The position numbers and the translations under genes are program-made. 64,000 nt of DNA from Bactrocera neohumeralis (taxonomy: Eukaryota; Arthropoda; Insecta; Diptera; Tephritidae), in NCBI RefSeq assembly GCF_024586455.1, contig NC_065919.1:11073368-11137367 (forward strand). The letters run 5' to 3'. Each line of letters starts with the position of its first letter. Position 1 is the stretch's first letter. The notes beneath the pieces are model-generated. The model saw only the letters and a list, made by a program, of their open reading frames with translations, was not told the origin of the DNA and made no database searches. Below, piece after piece: positions 47,201 through 55,734 of the stretch.

Positions 47201-50200
47201 CATTAACTAAATGAAATTTTAAATCTGATTTGAGGGTTAAAATTAAATTTAATTTAAAATTTTTAATTAAATTAAATTAATTTAAATTGTTTTAATTTTT
47301 TTGATGTAATTCAATTTTATTAAAATAATTTAAATTAATTTAATTAAATTAAAATTTTTTTAACTAAATTAAATTAATTTAAATTGTTTTAATTTTTTTA
47401 ATGTAATTAAATCTTGATATTCTTTTTTTTAATTTAATTCAATTTTATTAAAATAATTTAAATTAATTTAATTTAATTAAAAATTTTAAATTTAATTTAA
47501 TTTTTAATTCAAAAATCAGCATTAAAAACTGGAAAATTTATTTTTAATTTTTCAATACGGTGCTTTTGTATTAGAAATTTTTTAAAACTATCTTTAATAA
47601 CGATTTTCGGGATTTAATAAAAAATTAAAAATTAAATTAATTTTAGTATCAATTCAATTGTCTTCTTAATGTATTACCTGCAACCCTGCTTCTATTTATG
47701 TATATACATACATATATGTATATTTAAATATTTCGTAAATGTGTTAGTTAGGCGCTTATTCGTTCTATGCAGTTTAGTTAGGTCGCTGTATGCCATGTAT
47801 TGTGATAGCTGCTTACATATTATGTACATCCAGACATTTAAACATACATACATATGTATGTAAATATGTATTTATTCATATGTACTTGCTATATTTACGC
47901 AAGTGTGTATGCTTCCAAGCACTGTTTAATGTGTTATGCGATTGTGGCCTTTTTGCTCTGCATGCTAGTGTGCATAAGTGTGTAAATATGTTTAAACATA
48001 CACACAAACTTAAAACAAATTGGGGAAGCTGTTGGAAATTCCAATAGTGGTGTGATTTTCACCGCAAATTGTGCAGCAACAAAGCATATGCATGCGTATT
48101 TGGTTATGTACAAATATATGTATGTATGTATGTATGTACATAACTAAAATTCTTTAATATTTTATTTTCTTTAATTTTGGTAATATTTCATGTCAAATTT
48201 CGCCAAGATATCTTGCCAAATAAAAATGTTTTTCATACAAGCACTTCATTTTGATCGTTCAGTTTGTATGACAGCTATATGCTATTGTGGTCCGATATCA
48301 GCGATTCCCACAAATAAGCAGCTGCTTGGAAAGAAAAGAACGTGTTAAAAATTTCGGAACGATATCTGAAAAAATGAGGGACTTGTTCGCGTATATAGAG
48401 ACAGGCATCATATATACTTATGTACATACATACATATGTACATACATATGTATTTATATATTTTATAGGGTGTCCAGTGTTTCTCCTGAGTGTTCGTAGC
48501 AAACTAAATATACCCTCCTCAGGGTATTAGTACTAAACTATAATGTTAATTTTTATTACGTAACTAACATCTACACTAAAAAAAATTAATTTATTTACTA
48601 GATATAGCATAAGATCGATGGTAGTCAAAATTATTATACTAATACCAAGCTTCATACATGCAATCGTAACAAAATTGTTTTAAATGCATTCAACTAATAA
48701 TTTATATAAATTTTAAATTAACATCTAAATTTATTAAAGCATTTTACGATGCCGATTTTATCACCGACGGGCGAGAATGTGTCAATTGTGGTGCGGTTTC
48801 AACTCCATTGTGGCGCCGTGATAATACCGGACATTATTTGTGCAATGCGTGCGGTCTTTATAATAAAACGAACGGCATGAATCGCCCCTTAATAAAACAG
48901 CCTAGACGATTGGTAAACTTTAATGAAAACTTTCAAGAAAAAAAAGCAATTAAAGTGTAACAAGTGTACACCGTTATACTCTTTACACTTTACTCAGTCA
49001 TTACACATATTAAACAAAGCAAAAATATTGAACAATAAAAACTGTTGCAAAGTACATATATACAAACTACATATTAAACACTTGAACAGTACTTACAAAA
49101 ACATTGTATTTTGCGACACAGAATTTAGCAAATATCCTTACTCTATTCTAACGGAAGTGATTTAAGCTTCTTGATAAAAGAAAAAGTATTAAAAAAAATG
49201 CAAATTCAAATGAACCTTATAGAAATCCGCCTCCGCTTTTGCCTATAACGCCATTCACCAACACCATCATTGCCGCTGTACATACTTACATACATACATC
49301 CCTTGCCGTTGTTATGTAAACGTTCTCGCTTCCTTTGTTGATGAAATCCGTTTCGAAAAAGCAAACTAAAAACAAACTATTTTCAATTCCAACAATAACA
49401 TTGCAATTGAGTATTTAGTATTGTAATTGCCGAATGCGTAATGGAAATTAGAAGTAATTAATGCACGTTTTACTTAGAAAGGCATTAGCAATTTAGGTTT
49501 TTGCCTTGCTTCGCTACATACGCTCAATTTAATTGTGTTCATGTAGTTTGCGTATGAATAATAATAAAGAAAGAAAAAAAAAGAAAGAAAGAAAAAAATA
49601 TTGGAAAAAATGCAAAACTAATTTTTTGTCTTCTCATAATAAATTCATAATTATTGCAGTGGCCGCAGAGTCAAGCGCGGATTTCTATAAGGGCTTTTCG
49701 TATAACATGCCGAGTCGGACGGCAACAGCGTCTGCCGAGGAACATTCGAACACTCGTTCAAGTTCGCGCCGGATGGTAGGTGACACAAACCAACATACTT
49801 ACATGCATACTTACATTATTACACAAAAACAAAAAAAAAATTATATAAAAACGAAAAAGCATAAAATTGAAAGTAAAAGCAAATTGCAGTTTTTAAAGTA
49901 AAAAATAGTTTTGAAGATTTAAAAGGTTTTAATAACGAAATTTTTTTTGAGATTTGAAAGATTTTAATAAATAATTTTAAATTTAAAAGCAAATTTTTTT
50001 GAGATTTGAAAGATTTAAATAACAATTTTTGTTTTTGAGATTTGGAAGATTTTAATAAATAATTTTAAATTTAAAAGCAATTTTTTTTGATATTTGAAAG
50101 ACTTAAACAACGATTTTTTTTTGAGATTTGGAAGATTTTAATAAATAATTTTAAATTTAAAAGCAAATTTTTTTGAGATTTGAAAGATTTAAATAACGAA

Positions 50201-53200
50201 TATTTTTTTTCGAGATTTAAAACATTTTAATAAAGAAAAATTTTTTTAGATTTAAAAGATTTTATTAATGAAATATTTTTTCTAAGAATTTTTTCAAACA
50301 ATTTTTTTAAGATTTAAAAAATGTTAATAACGATTTTATTTTTTTTTTTGAGATTTTGAAAATTTTAATAAAGAAACAATTTATTTTAAGATTTAAAACA
50401 CTTTATAAATTAAGTAGTTTTTCTTAGAATTAAAATATTTAAATAAAGATACCATTCTTTTAATTAAACAAATTTTTCAAAGAAATTTTTTAATAGTGAA
50501 CAATTTTTATGAACACTTAAAATATTTGAAAAACGTAACGATTTTGTTTAAAGAATTAAAAGATTTTCGCAAAGAAACAAATTTTTAAGATTTAGAAGAA
50601 AAAAGATTAAATAGATTTCTTTTAAAATTAAGCAAGATTCTTTTTTTTAAATTAGAAAATTTTACAAATTTTTTTTTTTTTATGAATTAAAAGATTTTGA
50701 AGACAATTTTTTAAGTTTTAAAAAAATTTTTGAAAGTTTTTTTTTAAGAATTGAAAGATTTTAATAAACAAACAATTTTTTTTTTAATTAGAAGATTTTT
50801 GTAAAAATTTTTAAGAAAGATTTTATTAAAGAAACAAATTTTGGTTTAAGAATTAAATAAAGGAACTTTTTTTTAAGAATTAAAAAATTTTATTAACGAA
50901 ACATTTTTTGATATTTGAAAGATTTTAATAACGAAACCTTGTTCGAAGGTTTTTTAAGATTTAAAAGTTTTTATTTTTTTGTTTTTTGATATTTAAATAA
51001 AGCAACAAATTTTTTTTTTGGAAAATTAAAAGGTTTTAAAAACGTAACGATTTTTTTAGAATTAAGAAATTTTATAAAAGAAAATTTGTTTTAAAGACTT
51101 AAAAGATTTTACTGAAGAAAGAAGATTTTTTTAAGAATTACAAGATTCTAATAAACAAACAGTTTTTTAAGAATCAAAAGATTTTTTTAAGATTTAAAAG
51201 AATTTATTAAAGAAACATTTTTTTAGTAATAAAAAAAATATTTTTTATTTATTATTTTTTTTTTTGAAGATTTTAAAATTTTAAATATAATAAAATAATA
51301 TTTTTTTTTTTTAATTTAATACAAAAATTTATAAAATATTTTTAATAATTTGCAATTGTTTAATATATGCATTGATTAAAGTAATTGTTTTGAGTATATA
51401 CATATGTACATATTTGTATACTTCATATTATTCCTTTTACTAATTTCACTTTTCATATTTAGAGTGCATCCCGTCGCGTTGGTCTTTCCTGCTCGAATTG
51501 TCTCACAACACACACCTCGCTCTGGCGCCGCAATCCCAGCGGTGAGCCCGTTTGCAATGCCTGCGGACTGTACTTCAAATTGCACAGCGTGAAGCGGCCC
51601 TTGAACATGAAGAAGGACACTATACAGGTATGCTGACGATTGCCTCTTTCATGTTATGCTGCAAAGCAAACGAAAAGAGAATTTAATTTTTAGAGAAATC
51701 TAAGTAAAAGTTTAATTTTTCAACAATAAAAACAATTACAAACATTAACTTCGGTTGCTTTTCCAAACAAAAACTTGATTTTGATCAGTTAGTTTGTATG
51801 ACAGTTATATGTTATAGTGATCCGATCTGAACATTTTTTTCGGAGATGATAGCGCGACTTTGAATAATAATCTGTGCCAAATTTCGTGACGATATCTAGT
51901 CAAATAAAACAGTTTCCCATACAAAAAAACTTGATTTTGATTGATCAGTTCGTATGGCAGCTATATGCTATAGTAGTCCGATGTCTGCAATTCTAACAAA
52001 AGAGCAGCTCCTTGAAAAGAAAATATTGCATGCAAAATATCAGCTTAATTAACTCAGCTCGTCAGGCTGATTATGTACATATACTTATACATATATGTAT
52101 ATATAGATCTTAAAGGGTCTCCGACATTTAGTTCTGGGCGCAAAAGTATTAGAGACCTGTGCAAGCAGAGACTGTAGTCGCTTATACAATTCAATTCATT
52201 AACTAATACACAATATTATTAAATACGTTTTTTCAAAATACTAATTTTTCTTTCAAAATCGCATTGCAGACACGCAAGCGCAAAGCCAAGGGCGCCAAGG
52301 GTGAAAAGTCCAGCAAAAGCAGCAAAGCAAATGCGAACGCCAATCCGGCCGCTGTTGCCAATAACGGTAAGTGTAACGACATTTTCTCTTTTACTTGTAT
52401 TGGTTTTTTGGTTAAAGCATGCGAAATTAATTGTTTTTGTTTTGTCTCCTTTGCTTCTTCCTCTCTTTCACATGTGCGCCTCATCGCTTGTACATCGTCC
52501 ATCCATCGATCATCGCTCTAATAACGCACTCTCTGTCACTGTCTCTATGTGTCTGTGTTGCATGTGCGCTCTCGGTGGTGACACTCATCTAATCAACTGT
52601 ACTCATTCACCTAAATAACTCGTATCACAATCAGAACTAAAACAATTAACAACTAACTTGCAACAACAACAGCAAAAGCAACAGCAGCAGCAGCTGCAGC
52701 AACAAACGCCGCAAATGCAAGTGAAACAGGAGTCACAAAGCAACAACAACAACAACAACAACACTGTATTGACGCACACGGCGCGTTTGTCACCAACAAC
52801 AAATGATGGCAGCATCTCACCGACAGACACCAAATCACCACTTATGGCCTTGTTGCCATCATCACCGCTAACGCAAATGGAAAATGTTGCTACAATGCAA
52901 GAACAACAACAGCTACAACAAACATACAATCAGAAAATGTCACCAATGCCGCATGCAAACTCACCGACAATGTTCTCATATACATCACCGACACATAACG
53001 GGCATTTGAATAACAATAACCGTTCATATAACAACAACAACAACAATAATAATAATAATAACAACAATACGTTAAATCTTATGCAGAAACAACTGCAGAC
53101 TCACCAAACGCAACAATTACAGAATATGCAACAACAGCAACAACAGCATGCAGCACAATCGCCGCGTCAGCAACAACAGCAACAATTGATGACACAGCAA

Positions 53201-53854
53201 CTTATGCAGCTGATGCCGCCACATTCGTCCCCCTCCACATCGGTATCGATGCCACCAACGCCTACTACACCAACCACACCGACGACGCCAACCACGCATC
53301 ACCAACAGCAGCCATTGCATCAGCAATTGTCACCACTGCAGGAGCAGCAGCAGCAACAGCAGCTCCAGCAACAGCAACAACAACAGCTATTTCAACATTT
53401 GGTGCACCAACATCAGCTGCAACATGACCAACAACAGGCACACTTGGACAACATGTCGCTACACTATCACCAACAATATCTGCAGCAACAACAACAGCAA
53501 CAGCATCAGCAACACTCAATTGCGCCACAAAGTCCCGCTGGTTCAGTGTCGCCGGCGCATTCGAATTTCGGTGAACTGTTGCCGCTGCACGATTCGGCCA
53601 TCAAAATGGAGCAACAACATCGTCCAAATCATCAACAACACCACCACACACACAACTCGCATTTGATTACACAAGATGTGGCGCTCAGTCGCAGTCCCTC
53701 ACTGGAGGATGACGAACTGATGCTGGAGTTGCAGCATCATCACCAGCAACACGCCCAATCGATTGCGTTGAATTTGCAGCACCAACAAAATCTCTTCGAA
53801 TTGCATGAATACGAGCGTAAATACGAACGGGGCACTGTGGTGAAGTCGGAGTGA
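29347..53854 (+). CDS. srp: serpent, GATA-type zinc-finger transcription factor (whole spliced gene)
   Basis: Serpent is the Drosophila GATA factor for blood, fat body and endoderm; the protein acts in the nucleus and binds WGATAR sites. Splice-site reading gives coding exons 29347-32210, 44911-45343, 45637-45856, then either 48740-48912 (N-finger) or 49660-49775, then 51463-51627 (C-finger), 52270-52366 and 52635-53854. All junctions are GT-AG with matching phases, totalling 1,723 aa (two fingers) or 1,704 aa (one finger). Blocks resembling Drosophila Srp are IDEVIQDTLKDEC, GSLLTSATNGIQ, NDTW, SLSAMAAES..DFYK, CSNC.TTHTSLWRRNP, KKDTIQ, LSRSPSLED and the C-terminal TVVKSE. That excludes the other fly GATA genes (pannier, grain, GATAd, GATAe). 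It is much longer than the roughly 1.2-1.3 k residues of the Drosophila protein because of expanded Gln/Asn/Ser/Thr tracts. The transcription start is unknown. Confidence 0.95.
32480..32948 (+). mobile_element. TTAA-flanked TIR element, family A, copy 7 (internally deleted)
   Basis: About 469 bp in srp intron 1. It starts TTAAGAGGTTACATGGGTTTCC and ends AAACCCATGTAACCCCTTAA. The middle, between the GGTGACTCCTC block and the ATGAAGATCGGTTGAGTAG block, is deleted. The adjacent 154-bp-unit repeat begins directly at its right TTAA. Confidence 0.85.
32949..33470 (-). repeat. 154-bp-unit dispersed repeat, locus 3
   Basis: About three diverged units in reverse orientation, recognisable by CACTATAGCATATAGC-type cores and the GTATGAAAAACTCTTTTATTTGAC linker. 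The CAGGGTATT at 32,472 on the far side of the family A insertion may be the start of the same repeat, split by that insertion. Confidence 0.65.
33469..33500 (+). mobile_element. Lone mariner terminal repeat
   Basis: TATTGGGTAGTCGAAAAAAT followed by CTTTTCGTATTTTG matches the terminal repeats of the deleted mariner at 57,983-58,524. No partner end was found nearby, so it is a solo end or its partner has decayed. Confidence 0.55.
34877..35640 (-). repeat. 154-bp-unit dispersed repeat, locus 4 (complete)
   Basis: Reverse orientation. It starts with ATACCCTGAACGAGGAC and ends GCAGGGTATTGTAGCCACG, then AAACCGAAGTTAAC. Four cores (AGCATATAGCTG) start at about 35,101, 35,242, 35,396 and 35,550, with the last spacings both 154 bp. 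Confidence 0.8.
36478..37085 (+). repeat. 154-bp-unit dispersed repeat, locus 5
   Basis: Three cores (AGTTTGTATGACAGCT and variants) start at about 36,643, 36,798 and 36,952, spaced 155 and 154 bp. It ends with the family's GAAGAAAATTAGGTGTGCAA phrase. Confidence 0.8.
38178..39040 (-). mobile_element. Mariner remnant with a five-unit 107-bp array at one end
   Basis: The left terminus is GTGATCAAATTTGACCCGGACT. Minus-strand peptide pieces at 38,230-38,470 (RPDLWAGNALLFHRE, ETRVIAQPPYSSDLAHSAF, LFSKLKN) match the C-terminal third of mariner transposases, where PPYSPDLAP.DFFLF is the signature near the last catalytic Asp. The inverse terminus GTCCGGGTCAAATTTGATCA then recurs at about 38,529, 38,636, 38,743, 38,849 and 38,956, each followed by the same sequence, forming a tandem array with a 106-107 bp period. 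It is dead. Confidence 0.75.
39260..40110. other. Intron 1 stretch without recognised repeats
   Basis: Open frames of 60-97 codons occur on both strands (for example about 39,578-39,775 on the + strand) but have no recognisable domain and run through GTT/TTG and T-rich simple sequence. I see no supportable gene. It could contain an enhancer, which sequence alone does not show. Confidence 0.4.
40448..41345 (+). repeat. 154-bp-unit dispersed repeat, locus 6 (five units)
   Basis: It begins near TTGTTGCACCGAAACTATGA, the usual family end. Five cores (AGTTTGTATGGCAGC and variants) start at about 40,551, 40,705, 40,859, 41,013 and 41,165, so the period is 152-154 bp. This is the largest and most regular array of this repeat in the window. 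The far terminal phrase is missing. Confidence 0.85.
41346..43090. other. Intron 1 stretch, no gene seen
   Basis: Short unsupported frames only. It contains AT-rich sequence and CATA microsatellites. No repeat family of this window was recognised here. Confidence 0.45.
43094..44440 (+). mobile_element. Mariner remnant, internally deleted, with amplified 3' end
   Basis: The left end carries two copies of a GATCAAATTTGAACCGGACT-like terminus. + strand pieces in broken frames are EVIEDL...SRPSTT (linker), MKPVNDRLVTQDLYILRKRR, FDNVAEVSTLIKRIIPVDEM (first-Asp block) and IYEYDMEIVQQSSE. A C-terminal piece, RIDAESYFEGVNKVVY, then follows directly, so the middle with the second and third catalytic residues is deleted. 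The 3' terminus TCCGGGTCAAATTTGAT recurs at about 44,066, 44,161, 44,282 and 44,399. Stops and frameshifts make it dead. It is the same mariner type as the element at 38,178. Confidence 0.75.
44908..44914 (+). promoter_or_regulatory. srp: Tandem (NAGNAG) splice acceptor of srp coding exon 2
   Basis: The sequence GCAGCAG offers acceptors at 44,909-44,910 and 44,912-44,913. Both keep the frame from exon 1 and differ by a single serine (SSYPG versus SYPG). No AG occurs between 44,767 and 44,908. The pyrimidine-rich CTCTCTTTGTTTCTTCC lies at the far upstream end of that zone (about 44,770-44,787), as expected for a distant branch point. An in-frame acceptor at 44,765-44,766 is possible but would add a hydrophobic stretch unlike Srp. 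Confidence 0.65.
44911..45343 (+). CDS. srp: srp coding exon 2
   Basis: It encodes residues 955 (split codon) to 1,099. GSLLTSATNGIQQYGMQ near the start resembles a conserved stretch of Drosophila Srp and supports the acceptor choice. The rest is Ser/Ala/Gly-rich linker with LPAFQRI and YTSLTNYRT, also Srp-like. The donor is ACA|GTGAGT, phase 0. The open frame continues into the intron for about 40 codons, so an ORF caller would overextend it to 45,472. Confidence 0.85.
45637..45856 (+). CDS. srp: srp coding exon 3
   Basis: It encodes residues 1,100-1,172 plus one base. The acceptor is CTTTAG before AACGACACATGG; the encoded NDTW start is a recognisable Srp block. It ends HLTASASLSA followed by A|GTGAGT, phase 1. 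The phase is decisive because both alternative next exons accept phase 1 and the C-finger exon does not. A TAG lies in frame just inside the intron. The 293-bp intron before it is the second shortest in the coding region. Confidence 0.9.
45857..48739 (+). other. srp: srp intron 3, AT-rich
   Basis: It contains three parts. About 46,090-46,570 looks like a decayed LINE 3' region (TTAGCTTAGCTTAGAC start, no coding). An extremely AT-rich tract at about 46,730-47,650 is built of TTAA/AATT-rich words. 48,178-48,530 holds a 154-bp-unit repeat. CATA microsatellites occur at 47,700, 47,840 and 48,120. No other gene is seen. Confidence 0.6.
48178..48535 (+). repeat. 154-bp-unit dispersed repeat, locus 7
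   Basis: One and a half units (TTTCGCCAAGATATCTTGCC, then GTATGACAGCTATATGCTAT), followed by the terminal phrase and the end TCCTCAGGGTATTAGTAC, about 200 bp before the alternative N-finger exon of srp. Confidence 0.8.
48740..48912 (+). CDS. srp: srp alternative exon 4A: N-terminal GATA zinc finger
   Basis: It encodes 58 residues (1,173-1,230 of the long form). The finger is C-X2-C-X17-C-X2-C: the first Cys codon is at 48,778 and the last at 48,850, sequence CVNCGAVSTPLWRRD..., LCNACGLYNK, then NGMNRPLIK. The Val in ECVNC is the position that GATA N-fingers use to contact FOG (U-shaped in flies), so that surface is kept. YNKTNG replaces the common YHKMNG. It enters in phase 1 and leaves in phase 0. 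It corresponds to the exon giving the SrpNC isoform in Drosophila. Confidence 0.93.
49660..49775 (+). CDS. srp: srp alternative exon 4B: fingerless exon
   Basis: It encodes 39 residues (MAAESSADFYKGFSYNM then PSRTATASAEEHSNTRSSSRRM). Joined to exon 3 it gives SLSAMAAESSADFYK, matching the Drosophila SrpC-type sequence as I recall it. The acceptor is TTATTGCAG and the donor ATG|GTAGGT. Its phases (1 in, 0 out) equal those of exon 4A. Both exons put a DF/FY-containing segment near their start and an RR pair at their end, just before SASRRVG. There is no zinc finger, so this form lacks the FOG-contact surface. Confidence 0.9.
49776..51462 (+). repeat. T/A-rich higher-order tandem array in the srp intron before the C-finger exon
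   Basis: From about 49,949 the word GAGATTTG recurs at spacings alternating 52 and 35 bp (49,949, 50,001, 50,037, 50,089, 50,123, 50,175 and 50,211), that is, a composite unit of about 87 bp repeated three times. After about 50,230 it decays into imperfect AGATTTAAAAGATTTTAATAA-type units up to about 51,300. It fills most of the intron between exon 4B and the C-finger exon. No coding function. Confidence 0.8.
51463..51627 (+). CDS. srp: srp exon 5: C-terminal GATA zinc finger
   Basis: 55 codons, phase 0 at both ends (residues 1,231-1,285 of the long form). C-X2-C-X17-C-X2-C finger: CSNCLTTHTSLWRRNPSG, EPVCNACGLYFKLHS, then VKRPLNMKKDTIQ. This finger and its basic tail are the main GATA-DNA binding unit. 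CSNC.TTHTSLWRRNP is the Serpent-type signature. K in SVKRPL replaces the Asn usual in NVNRPL. The first cysteine codon is at 51,490. Acceptor AG at 51,461-51,462 is required by phase; using the next AG two bases on would break the frame. Confidence 0.95.
51740..52150 (+). repeat. 154-bp-unit dispersed repeat, locus 8
   Basis: It starts AACTTCGGTTGCTTTTCC, has two cores (AGTTTGTATGACAGTTATAT and CGTATGGCAGCTATATGC), and ends with the AACTCAGCTCGTCAGGCTGA and GGGTCTCCGACATT phrases. It lies in the srp intron after the C-finger exon. Confidence 0.8.
52270..52366 (+). CDS. srp: srp exon 6: basic tail of the C-finger
   Basis: It encodes TRKRKAKGAKGEKSSKSSKA followed by NANANPAAVANN and one base of the next codon. 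The basic stretch continues KKDTIQ from exon 5 and is the DNA-contacting/nuclear-localisation tail of GATA C-fingers. The acceptor is GCATTGCAG and the donor G|GTAAGT, phase 1. The open frame runs on into the intron and would be overcalled. Confidence 0.92.
52635..53854 (+). CDS. srp: srp last coding exon (Gln/His/Asn-rich C-terminus)
   Basis: It encodes residue 1,318 (split codon) to 1,723 and the TGA at 53,852. The acceptor is ACAATCAG before AACTAAAACAATT; phase gives ELKQLTTNLQQQ. Long poly-Gln, poly-Asn and Pro/Thr tracts follow (TPTTPTTPTTPTT near residue 1,525). The C-terminal 60 residues are better ordered: SRSPSLEDDELMLELQHHHQ and a final RGTVVKSE, resembling the Drosophila Srp end. 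Long opposite-strand and + 2/+ 3 frames here are repeat shadows. Confidence 0.93.
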
Positions 53855-54800
53855 GGGCGCTGCAAATGGAGAGCGTTCGTTAATTGGTGGCGTTAGCAGC
53901 AAAGAGAAACCAAAGAGTGGATTTTTATCATTTATATATGATATACATGTGTGCGTGAGTGTGTGGGTGTGTATGTGTGCAATAAGCATGACCAGTAATT
54001 GTATGGATGTGTGTACTTATATTTTAGTGCAAATTTTATTAGATTTTTTAGCGTAAATTTGTGAAAACCAATTCTCCAAAGAGCGCAGTGGTCGTGCAAA
54101 TAATTATGAAACGGTACAATAATCATTATTTTAATTTAAAATTAATTAATTTTGAACAAAAGAAAAAAAAACTGAAAATATATTTTTAAACACATTTATA
54201 ATGGACTAAAAGGGGTATGCTTGCCTAGTTGTACCCCAATATATGTATGTACCCAAATATGTAGGTATGTATATTGCTAATTAAACTAACAAAAATTGGA
54301 TTTCACTCAAAGTCTGACGAATATGTGTATATATATTATTATATGCACAGAAAATTGTTAAGCCAATATTAACTTGAAGTTATCTTTAAACAAGTTTTGT
54401 ATATTAAAGCATTCCAAAACAAAAAAAAAAACAAATATTTCTAGCATACCAAAATATAGTTATATGAATTTCTAGTTGTAAGCTCGTTTTGCAAAATTGC
54501 TTTGAGATTTATTTAAAAACAAAATTAAAAAAAAAAAATATTTGTATAAACAATTGACATTCTATTTCTAAAAAAATTAATAATGTTTATAACCCATATT
54601 TTAGTTAATTATAAGTATCATATATGTATGTATGTATATTCGAGTCCTAATTTTGTAAAATTAATTTTCTTAATATTTTAATTTTTACCAAAATCTCATT
54701 TACTCTTAGAATCAATACTTCTTTTTTAAATACAAATGTATACAAATAAATATTTTTTAATTAAAATTTATTGTTAAATAACTGTTTTCAATTGAGTTTT
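53855..54800 (+). other. srp: srp 3' UTR and downstream flank
   Basis: It is AT-rich after the stop codon, with GTGTG and TATG microsatellites. A canonical AATAAA is at 54,745-54,750, giving a 3' UTR of roughly 0.9 kb if used. Earlier weaker variants are present. LINE-derived sequence begins about 55 bp beyond the signal. Confidence 0.55.
54745..54750 (+). terminator. srp: Candidate polyadenylation signal
   Basis: AATAAA is the first canonical hexamer I can find on the + strand after the srp stop codon. A T-rich tract follows. Confidence 0.45.
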
Positions 54801-55320
54801 TGAAAATTATCAAGTGCAATGGTGCAAACAATGTGGAAGATTAGGTTTGATGGCCAAAGATCCAAAGATCGTACTTGATTGTGCAGTTGTTGTTTCAGCG
54901 GGTGCATAGTTCCCGTTAGGATGGTAAGGATTAGCTAATTTGTCTTCGACATCAACTAATGGAATACCCAAGAAACGTGCTGTTTCGACGGGGTTGGACC
55001 AAAGGGAGAGGGGTGTCAAATGATTAGGGTTGGTGGAAGATGCAAAGAGCTGTCATGCGGAGACTCATTGCACGCAAGACATATGCATATTGGCTATGTC
55101 GGGGTCTGGATAGACAGGAGTTTAACCTGCTAAAGTATCCAGCACGAAGCTGCGCAAGGGTCACTCTCGTTTCTCGCGTTAGCTCGAGCTCTTCGTCTGC
55201 AATGTGTGGTTGTTTGACTCCGAGTACGCCATTCATTGGAAGGGAGTCGGTGCAGGGAGTGATCCCGTTTAGATCCGTAAGCTTTTGGTTGACACGTGTG
55301 ATGTTATATCCCAAGGCCTA
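54800..55320 (-). mobile_element. Jockey-type LINE, 3' end of ORF2
   Basis: The minus strand reads DEELELTRETRVTLAQLRAG, YFSRLNSCLSR, and then in the next frame TPLSLWSNPVETARFLGIPL. These are hallmark C-terminal blocks of Jockey/BS-type LINE ORF2 proteins. A frameshift lies between the blocks, where the usual C..C.....H zinc-knuckle segment is damaged. The element's 3' end faces srp, and it is 5'-truncated and dead. Confidence 0.8.
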
Positions 55321-55690
55321 AATCGAAGCGGGATTGTACACATAGACTTTAGACTTTACATATCCACACAGAAAAAGGTCTAACGATGTTATATTACACG
55401 ATCTTGGTGGCCAATCGACCGGCTCAAAACGTGAAATTATCTGCTCACTGAAGTGTTCTCTCAATAAATCCATTGATTGATGCGATGTGTGGGAAGTGGT
55501 GCCGTCTTGTTGAAACCAAATGTCGCCGAGATCACGAACTTCAATTTTAGGCATTAAATAGTCGGTAATCATGGCGCGATAACGGTCGCCATTGACGGTT
55601 ACGTCCTCACCGGCATCATTTTTGAAGAAATATGGATCGATGACTCCACCGCCCATCAAAACAAACCAAACTGATGTTTTTTTTTTCTGG
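55318..55690 (-). pseudogene. Mariner-like transposase C-terminal fragment (DEAHF-type family)
   Basis: A 113-codon open frame. GGGVIDPYFFKNDAGEDVTV, NGDRYRAMITDYLMPKIE, IWFQQDGTTSHTS (second catalytic Asp) and VDWPPRSCNITSLDLFLCGY (third acidic block; the usual form is WPPRSCDLTPLDYFLWG). In that last motif the catalytic D has changed to N (SCNIT), so even this part is inactive. It is the same family as 25,735-26,385, which carries the N-terminal half. Confidence 0.8.
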
Positions 55691-55734
55691 ATAAAATGTC
55701 AGCTCTTGCATCTCTTCAGTTCAAGCAATCTGCT

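Noticed and set aside
49533..49901. 122-codon ORF around exon 4B
   Set aside because: Only 49,660-49,775 is an exon, and that exon is read in frame MAAESS; the remainder is intron with Lys-rich A-run translation.
52603..53528. Cys- and Val-rich minus-strand frames across the last srp exon
   Set aside because: Antisense translation of poly-Gln repeats gives poly-Cys/Val/Ala; not real proteins.
55040..55321. 93-codon + strand ORF
   Set aside because: Antisense shadow of the Jockey-type LINE tail on the minus strand.
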